The notes under the pieces: model-generated
The model's database searches: none
Told to the model about the DNA's origin: nothing
The model's input: only the letters and a program-made list of their open reading frames with translations
Shown here: in pieces, positions 56,954 to 64,000 of the stretch
Numbering within the stretch: position 1 is the first letter of the stretch
Layout: each line of letters opens with the position of its first letter
Program-made: the position numbers and the translations under genes
NCBI RefSeq assembly: GCF_030272615.1
Contig: NC_081410.1
Span: 143,191,349 to 143,255,348 of the forward strand
Direction: 5' to 3'
From: Cryptomeria japonica
Lineage: Eukaryota; Streptophyta; Pinopsida; Cupressales; Cupressaceae
DNA length: 64,000 nucleotides

Positions 56954-57479
56954 GACAATGCGGCTTGTCGCGTTGTTTCAAAGAAGATAAGATGAACTGA
57001 TACAGAGTTGCCCCAGAATGGGAATTATATGCCCCCTCGAGAGATTGGATGAAAATGTCTGAAAAGATTGCAGACAATCTCTCGATAAGAAAGACAGGGT
57101 AGAATGGGTTGATCGGATAAAATGACAAAGTCACGGGATGAAGAAAACTGACTCGAGAAATGAAGGCGAGGGCTAGGGTAGGCTATAAGATAGACCACGG
57201 GCAAAAGACATCCTCATTGTCATCCACACCCTTAGAAGATCACAGTGCAAAGCGAAAAAAGAGCAGCAGCAGTCAGCAACGATGGCTTTCATTCATAGAT
57301 TTGACCGTGTTCGCCGATTCCAGCGACCAGCCGATGCAGGAGAGCCGGTAAGTACCCGAAAACCTCCTCGTACTTTCACGCATTTCAAGTTTTGTCATAA
57401 ATGCATGTTTAGTAGCAATAAATGCGCTAGGAATAGGGTAGTTGAAAAATGCAAAAACGCGCAACCGCGTCTATGTTAG

Positions 57480-57770
57480 TGCCAGGCGCGTCTGTGTCCA
57501 ACAGGCGCGTTTGTGTCGGTTCCAGGCGCGTCTATGCCTGGGACCGCGTTTGTGCTGAATACGGACGCGTTTGTGAAATGTAGAAGCGTCTGTGCCCTGT
57601 AGGGGCGTTTATGTCATGTAGGGACGTCTGTGTTCCCTGGTCGCGTTTGTGTATGGCATAGGCATGTTTGCGTTCAGGAAACGCATCTGTGTTTCAGAAG
57701 CGCATTTGTGCAGTCTATAAGCGCGTTTAGGAGTTAAAAGCGCGTTTGTGTCTCAAAATGCATGGTTTTA
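57480..57770. repeat. GCGCGTTTGTG repeats in the PMD intron
   Basis: About a dozen degenerate copies of GGCGCGT(C/T)TGTGT occur at 15-25 bp spacing. They lie wholly within the intron of the PMD gene. Confidence 0.75.
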
Positions 57771-57877
57771 GTCTTTTAGGTCAAATCGGCAGTTCTGTGA
57801 TGAACATATGCTGTCGATTGGATAAGCTGCTGAGAGGATACACTCAAGAAGGTCCTCTAGGAAGATTAGGATAGATT

Positions 57878-58120
57878 AAGGCACTTTGTGATGAACAGGG
57901 AGCACCAAGATAGGCAGCACTTTGTGATGAACAGGGAGTGCAAATGTGAGTAACACTTTGTGATGAACAGGGAATGTCACACACGTAGTACTTTGTGATG
58001 AACAGGGAGCACTACTAGGATAGATAGCAACACTTTGTGATGAACAGTGAGTGTCACTAGGATAGATAACCAAATGCATTTAGATAGCAAGTAGCATTTT
58101 GTGATAAACAGTGAATGCCA
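57878..58120. repeat. ACTTTGTGATGAACAGGGAG repeats in the PMD intron
   Basis: Six copies of a 20-base core, ACTTTGTGATGAACAGGGAG, with variable linkers of 15-40 bases occur between 57879 and 58115. The last copies are diverged. It ends about 40 bp before the splice acceptor. Confidence 0.85.
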
Positions 58121-60099
58121 CGATAACTGACAAGATTGATTGTGTGACTGCAGGAGTACTTGCCTATGCTGGAGTCACGGGAGAGATTCCCATCAACTCA
58201 GAGGTTGCGACCAGAGTTGTCAATCCAGGATAGGATTTCGATTGAGGAGATGGGTCTTACACACGTGCTATATGTGCCCGAGTTTCGGGCAAACATGGGT
58301 TTGCTGACTACACTGGCGGAGAGATGGCACTCCGAGACTTGTACGTTTCACTTGCCTATGGGTGAGATGACAGTAACTCTTGAGGACATCTACAGGATTC
58401 TGCATATTCCGATCGATGGAGAGTTGATTCCATACGATCGTGACGGTGACAGGGAGGCATTGAGACGGGTGTTTCAGGATCCCGGTTTGGAGATGAGGGC
58501 AGGTCACGTAGCCTGGGATACCATGACCGCTACAGGTTTAGCATTGCCGGCAGTTATTGGAGGAGCTATCAGTGGTTACTTGTGTCCAGACAGGGCTACA
58601 CGAGGATTGGCAGTTGGTTGGGGAGGAGCTTTGGAGACGCTGATGACAGAGCACACCAGGTATGCATGGGGGCCATGTGTCCTGGTACATTTGTACTATG
58701 AGCTGCATCAGTTTGTATACCACGGATCAGTGGGTTTGGGCTGCGGAGTTACTCTCTTACAGGTGTGGGCATATGAGCACCTTCCGATCACACGACCGAT
58801 CCACTTCAGAGGCAGATGGCATGGACGGAGTTTTGTTCATTTGTACGATATGATCACATCACAGCCTCAGATTGGTCGGCTGGAGCATTGGAGGCGCGTC
58901 ATAGATGATATTGACATGGTTATCTGGAGGCCGTACCTGGGGTGCGAGGAGTGGGATGACGACGCAGTGGAGCTACCCTATGCATTCAGGAGCAAGTATC
59001 TGATTGGGCGGACGCCCTATATTCTGGAGAGGCAGCTTGTAGACAGGGTATGCAGACAGTTTGGCAGGATTCAACGGATGCCACGAGGCTCGGGCATGTA
59101 TGCCCGTACAGTCAGAGATCAGGTACAGTTCGGGCCGCTTCTATCATATGATCAGGTCGTGACACAGCTGGCGGAGATGATGCCATTACCATGAGACATG
59201 TGGCCGGAGGTAGAGGATGCAGGGATGGACGCAGAGTACTCTGCGTATTGGGCAGAGCATCCCTTTCCGAGATTGACAGATCCGGGAGAGCTGTTGGAGG
59301 GAGAGGCGGGAGATGATGATGATGATGGTGGTGGAGGAGATGGAGGTAGGGGACGGCGGAGGCGGAGAGGAGTGGTGGGGGAGAGGCGAGTGGCACCTCG
59401 GAGGGAGGGAGGACAGGAGAGAGCAGCCCAGGTGGTGAGAGGTCGGGGTGGATTGCCCCTACAGGTACCAGCAGCACAGGGTCCTAGACAGGGACCTAGA
59501 CAGGTGCAGGGACAGGGACAGGTACAGGCACAGGTACCTATTCAGGAACTGAGACAGGTGCAGCGGAGGCACAGGGATAGGCACCTGTAGAGGAGGAGCC
59601 ACAGGCAGAGGCTGAGGGCGGAGATCCTGAGGAGGATGAGTTGTTGGAGCTACGAGAGATCTGCCAGGGCCAGGCAGACGAGATTGAGGATTTGGTACGG
59701 GAGAGGGATCACCTCAGGATCAGGCTCAGGGACACAGAGCGGGAGAGAGACCAGGCCATCCAGAGATATACTGAGGTCGAGGCAGCTCTGAGGGCAGGGA
59801 GGCGGGCAGCAGAGGATGCAGGGGCAGGCTACGCATATGTGCTGCGAGCCGGAGAGGAGATCGCCTACTGGAGGGACCTGTACTATGGTGTCGTGCCAGC
59901 AGATCAGCGGGCGAGGAGCTTCCACAGATCGTCGCGCACAGCGACGGCTACGGGAGGGAGTCGTAGGAGGCAGGCATCCAGCGGTGGGGTCACGGGTCCT
60001 CCACCACCACCAGACAGGCAGGGGGATCCTGGAGCGAGACCATCTAGAGCTCAGACTCCGTCGAGGCCAGGCGGCTCCGAGGGAGGGAGTTCATCATAG

Positions 60100-61772
60100 C
60101 CATAGAGGGCTCCCCTTTGTATCAGTATATGTACCATTTTTTGTATTGTAGACACCTGCGGGTGATGTTTGTAGCCATATGATTCTTTTGACATCATTGT
60201 ATCATGACACATTTTGATTATATATGAGATGATTCATTTTTGCGGCAGCTATATGCATGTGTACCTTATGTGATGAAATGTTCTTATGTGATATATGTTT
60301 TATGATATGGATGCTTATATGATGCAATGCCATATATTTTTGTTCTTTTATGTTGTATATGTGATGCATGATGCAAATGTGAATGTATGTAATGCAAATG
60401 AATATGATAATGCAAATGATTATTTACATAATGAAAATGTGAGATGTGCTAACATGTGTTGTGTGCAGGATGTGATGCAATTGTGATATCTATATGTATG
60501 TATGAAATGCTTACATGTGGTGATGCAGGTGTAACTATATGAAATGCAAATGTTTTTGGTGTGTCATTATACTCAGTCATGTGATAGCGGGCTATGCGGA
60601 CTTGAGAAGGACAATGGAAGTCAATCAAGAAAGGGGGATGAAAGATAGAAGATATGAAAGTGAAAGAGCTTCTTGTGCGTTATCATCATTGAGCTTTATT
60701 ATGGCAGAATAGGTTATGACAATCGAGGCATTTGTTCGGCCCAGAAAGTCATTGTACCTGTTTGCATGGAGATAAGACAGTCACAAACAAGGAATGCCCC
60801 AGTTCATACTAGACTCACAGTGTCCTCATATCCTTGGACAAGTCATAGCATTACTAAAAGACAATCCACAGACAACAAACAAAATAGGTGACGATACCCC
60901 ATCCTCGCCTTTCTAGTCAAAGACATCCTGGAAAAGCTAAAAGACATGTCACCAAAAAGATAAAATCAAAAGAAAATCAAGACTCGACACCAACATCCAT
61001 TGTAGTCCTCAAGTTTAGTGTCTCTTGTCACTTGTTTAAGTCTTGTTTGATTGTGGTCACAATGTTCACTTTCACAAAAAGGATAGATAGCACTGAACCA
61101 TATATTGTCTGAGTCTGTTGAAAGATTCGATTTTGTTGAAGCTCATTGTTGCAGCTGTGTCTCATCTGAAACTGATTGAATCCCTGAAACTGATACTTTA
61201 TTGTGGAGAAGATGGAACTTTATTGTGGATCTTCGATGCAAATGTTGCTTTATTGCGGATTGTGCGCGGATAGACTTGAAGAAAACTGGAAGAAACTGTA
61301 CTCCTTGAAACATGTGATGTTCTCAGTTCCACACCCATTACTAGACTTAGGATCGGCCGTAGTCACAGATAGGATCTGATTTATTATGGATGGAAAGGGA
61401 GTGAAAAGGGAGGGTTATGGATGGCTAACCAATCTTAGGTAGATCAATAACAAGCCATGATGGGAATGGGTAAGTTTATTGTGAGTGAATAGGTTGTGAG
61501 TGTGTGCAAAGTGAAAGATGAAAGAGAATCCTGAAGGAGGGAGGAGCAAAGTCTCTACGCATGGCGCTGGTGACCCAGTTTTCACCATGGTACTTGCCCA
61601 GGGCGCCACCGAAGTGGTTTTCACCGTTGGACGAAATTATTTCTCTTTACTTTTTTGATTTTTCAATTTTTTTGTTGTCACAAGGCGCCTGTTTGCCAGG
61701 TTTTCACCAAGTAACGATTTTTTGTTTTATAATTTTTTTTTTTTTTTTTTTAATTAAGATGCTCCAAAGAGC
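60100..61772. other. Non-coding spacer between PMD gene and pol of the Tat-like element
   Basis: The left part (60200-60550) is rich in TGATGCAA and ATGTG words. A poly-T run lies at 61733-61751. Three phrases with GGTTTTCACC or AGTTTTCACC occur at 61578, 61614 and 61695, two of them near GGCGCC. No credible gene is seen on either strand. Confidence 0.6.
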
Positions 61773-63164
61773 TTATGTGTAGAACCTGCGAAGGTGCATG
61801 CTGTTGATAGGATCCTCCAAGGGTTCACCTTCTGTAGTTGAGAGCTGATATGCCCCAGATCTATATGCTGTTGTGATAATGTAAGGACCAAGCCAGTTGG
61901 GTTCAAATTTGCCCTTCTTATCTCTATCTTGTTGATTCTTGGGGTTCTCTCTAAGGACTAAGTCACCTACCTCAAATGTGCGAGGCTTGACCTTGTGATT
62001 GTAACTGCGACTCATTCTTTGTTGGTAAGCCTTGAGATGATTAAAAGCAGTGTGTCGTCGTTCCTCCAGCAGTTCTAGTTCTTGTAAGCGAGAGATCCTG
62101 TAGTCTTCATCGTTGATTATGTTTCTCAAGGAGACCCGTAAAGAAGGTAACTCGACCTCAATAGGCAAGATGGCTTCAGAGCCGTAGACAAGTGAGTAAG
62201 GTGTAGCTCCTGTAGGTGTGCGGACACTGGTACGATAAGCCCAAAGTGCGGGATTGAGTTGGACATGCCAGTTACGGCCAGCGTCGTCGACTGTCTTTTT
62301 AAGGATTTTGAGAATTGTTTTATTAGACGCCTCAGCTTGGCCATTACCTTGAGGGTAATATGGTGTGGAGAAACGATGGGAGATATGGAAGCGCTCACAG
62401 AGTTCCCGAACATCCTGGTTTTTGAAAGGACGCCCGTTATCCGTAATAATGGAAGTAGGAATCCCGTATCGGCAAATGATATAGTTCAGGATGAAGGTAG
62501 CGATTTGTTTCCCAGTAACTTGTGTGAGGGGCACGGCTTCAATCCACTTTGTGAAATACTCTGTGCCTGTGATAATGAATTTATGTCCATTGGAAGAAGG
62601 AGGGTGAATCTTGCCTATGAGATCGAGTCTCCATTGACAAAAGAGCCAAGGAGATGCAAGTGGTTGTAGTTCCTGTGCTGGTGCATGTATGAGGTCTCCA
62701 TGAATTTGACACTGCTTACACTTCTTGACAAACTGATATGCATCTTTTTCCATAGTAGGCCAGTAGTATCCAGTCCTGATGAGTTTCTTGGCCAAGGTAG
62801 GACCACTAGTATGCGGACCACATATCCCTTCGTGCACTTCTCGTAACGCAATCTGAGCTTCGTCACTCTCTAAACATCTAAGAAGGGTGCCATCTAGACC
62901 TCGTCGGTATAGGATATCAGCTAGGATAATGTATCGAGAGGATTGGCGAATGAAAGTATGGCGTTGGTTGTTTGATAGATCGGGAGGTAAGATATTGTCG
63001 CGAAGGTATGTAAACATGGAGCCATATAACTGGGATTCAGGACCAACAACACATATAATTTCCGTAGGAGTGATCTCATATGACGGAATCAGCAAGTTGT
63101 CTACCAGGAACTCATAGCAAGTCTCATTTTGCGGTAGATCAATGAGCGAAGCAATTGTAGCCAT
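61773..63164 (-). pseudogene. Tat-like Ty3/gypsy integrase region
   Basis: The frame is open for 463 residues. The zinc-binding part has HEGICGPHTSGPTLAKKLIR, then YYWPTM and CKQCQ. The catalytic core has Asp in WRLDLIGKI, Asp in SIITDNGRPF and Glu in GQAEASNKT, so the D,D,E set is complete. The C-terminal part ends with DLVLRENPKNQQDRDKKGKF and LGPYIITTAY and has no chromodomain. It follows in the same phase as the RNase H region upstream, from which it is separated by stops at 63225-63227 and 63339-63341. The reverse transcriptase lies beyond the window edge. Confidence 0.92.
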
Positions 63165-64000
63165 GGCATCTGCAGCACGATTCTGTTCTCTTGGTATCTG
63201 CTCAAACTCTATCTTTGTGAAGTGCTATTTTAAATCATCTACCAGTTGTTTGTAAGGCATTAGTTTTTCATCTTTTGTTTGATAATCATCAGTTGCTTGC
63301 CGGATGACCAGTTGAGAATCTCCAAAAACACGAAGCTCTTAGATCTTCCACTGAACTGCAATTCTTAGCCCAGTTGTTAATGCCTCATATTCCGCTATAT
63401 TGTTGGTGCAAGGAAATGATAAGCGGTATGACTTTGGTATAGAATCGCCTTGGGGAGTTATAAAGAGTATACCCACTCCTGCCCCATGCTGTGTGTATGA
63501 GTCATCAAAGTATAGTTTCCATGGCTTCGCAGGTGATATTGTTAGAATGGACTCATCTGGAAATTCTGACTGTAGAGGAACATCATCTATCATGGGAGCA
63601 TCTGCCAATTGATCTGCAATTGCTTGTCCTTTTATAGCTTTTCTGTCCACGTATTCAATGTCGAATTCACTCAAAATCATTACCCACTTGGCCAACCGCC
63701 CAGTAAGTGTAGCTTTGTTGAGAAGATATTTTAGTGGATCGATTCTAGCAATCAACTTAGTCTTGTGAGTGAGCATATAATGTCGTAATTTTTGTGAAGC
63801 AAATACCATAGCGAGACATGCACGCTCAATTGGGGTATAGTTTAGTTCATATCCCACCAATGTGCGACTGATATAGTAGACTGCTTTTTCCTTGCCGTCA
63901 GGTATTTGCTGTGCTAGGAGTGCCCCCAGTGCTGTCGGAGTAGCTGATATGTAAAGTAGCAATGGTTGATCTGGAATTGGTGGCATCAAAACTGGCGGGT
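63165..64000 (-). pseudogene. Tat-like dual RNase H region
   Basis: At the window edge the minus frame carries the first RNase H (LLLYISATPTALGALLAQ, AVYYISRTLVGYELNYTPIE, ARIDPLKYLLNKATL). It is followed by a second RNase H-like domain (LYFDDSYTQHGAGVGILFIT, then NNIAEYEALTTGLRIA). A second, plant/archaeal-type RNase H is the mark of the Tat branch of Ty3/gypsy. A stop at 63339-63341 breaks the second domain, which continues with VFGDSQLVIRQATDDY. Another stop follows at 63225. Apart from these two nonsense codons the frame is continuous into the integrase. Confidence 0.88.

Larger units (their letters stand above)
57282..60099 (+). pseudogene. Antisense PMD (plant mobile domain) gene of the Tat-like element
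   Basis: Exon 1 (57282-57347) encodes MAFIHRFDRVRRFQRPADAG and two more residues and ends at a GTAAGT donor. Exon 2 begins at 58154 after GACTGCAG in the same phase. The first about 340 residues of exon 2 form a PMD (aminotransferase-like) domain, with LAERWHSETCTFHLPMGEMT and VTLEDIYRILHIPIDG. A TGA at 59192-59194 interrupts the frame, which then continues in phase with an acidic and Gly-rich linker (EAGDDDDDGGGGDGG). After one frameshift near 59590, a coiled-coil-like part follows (QADEIEDLVRERDHLRIRLR), with a disordered end at 60099. PMD proteins occur in plant hosts and in some retrotransposons; their role in transposition is unknown. The gene lies opposite to pol. Confidence 0.8.

Noticed and set aside
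57878-58120. Regular 20-base repeats with variable spacers, CRISPR-like at first sight
   Set aside because: Copies are degenerate, spacers are related to each other, and the array lies in an intron of a plant retroelement gene.
59112-59477. Minus-strand Pro/His-rich frame opposite the PMD gene
   Set aside because: It is the complement of the acidic, Gly/Arg-rich linker and has no independent evidence.

Overview
The window looks like nuclear DNA of a seed plant with a very repeat-rich genome. A conifer is my best guess, but that is inference: there is no conserved single-copy gene to anchor it. The plant signs are LTR retrotransposons with the plant tRNA-iMet primer site TGGTATCAGAGC, a disrupted TIR-type NB-ARC resistance gene, a chromovirus, a Tat-like Ty3/gypsy element and a plant mobile domain (PMD) protein. 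Almost all of the 64 kb is mobile DNA and no clearly intact host gene is present. I saw no rRNA, tRNA, CRISPR array or bacterial-type operon.

Layout. 1-1860: decayed chromovirus pol (RNase H, integrase, chromodomain). 1944-14722: a large terminal-inverted-repeat (TIR) DNA transposon carrying a broken transposase of a DDE-like family I cannot place in a named superfamily (about 5400-8210, +), a second spliced gene on the opposite strand (11758-14375, -), a palindromic minisatellite, a pyrimidine tract and a 359-bp tandem repeat. 14723-15861: a dispersed repeat (X), seen again at 39225-40173. 15862-34821: a nest of elements resolved by target-site duplications. Element A (TSD AAACC) is an LTR element with no pol that carries a coiled-coil/zinc-knuckle ORF1 and an unknown ORF2. 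A solo LTR (TSD ATGGT) sits in its ORF2, and an AT-rich insert sits in that LTR. Element B, a second copy of the A family in opposite orientation, sits in A's 3' LTR (TSD TGTTG). 34859-38280: AT-rich DNA with no gene that I can see.

38285-44146: a TNL resistance-gene remnant on the minus strand, split inside the NB-ARC domain by a 2.8-kb LTR element (40829-43627, TSD TGATG). That element carries a chimeric non-retroviral ORF that includes a thioredoxin-reductase-like segment. 44583-48270: a foldback, an LTR end with primer site, a decayed unknown gene and a further LTR. 50270-55662: a 5.4-kb non-autonomous relative of the TIR transposon, with the same TIRs, subterminal sequence, palindromic minisatellite and purine/pyrimidine tract but no transposase, flanked by ATAG. 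56153-64000: a Tat-like Ty3/gypsy element on the minus strand (3' LTR, polypurine tract, dual RNase H, integrase) with a spliced PMD gene on the opposite strand between pol and the LTR.

The most notable content is the TIR transposon family (an autonomous-type but broken copy, a non-autonomous copy and a shared satellite cargo), the pol-less A/B retroelement family with an unknown ORF2, and the LTR element carrying host-gene sequence. Element boundaries were read by eye. Percent identities, phylogenetic placement and insertion ages were not computed.
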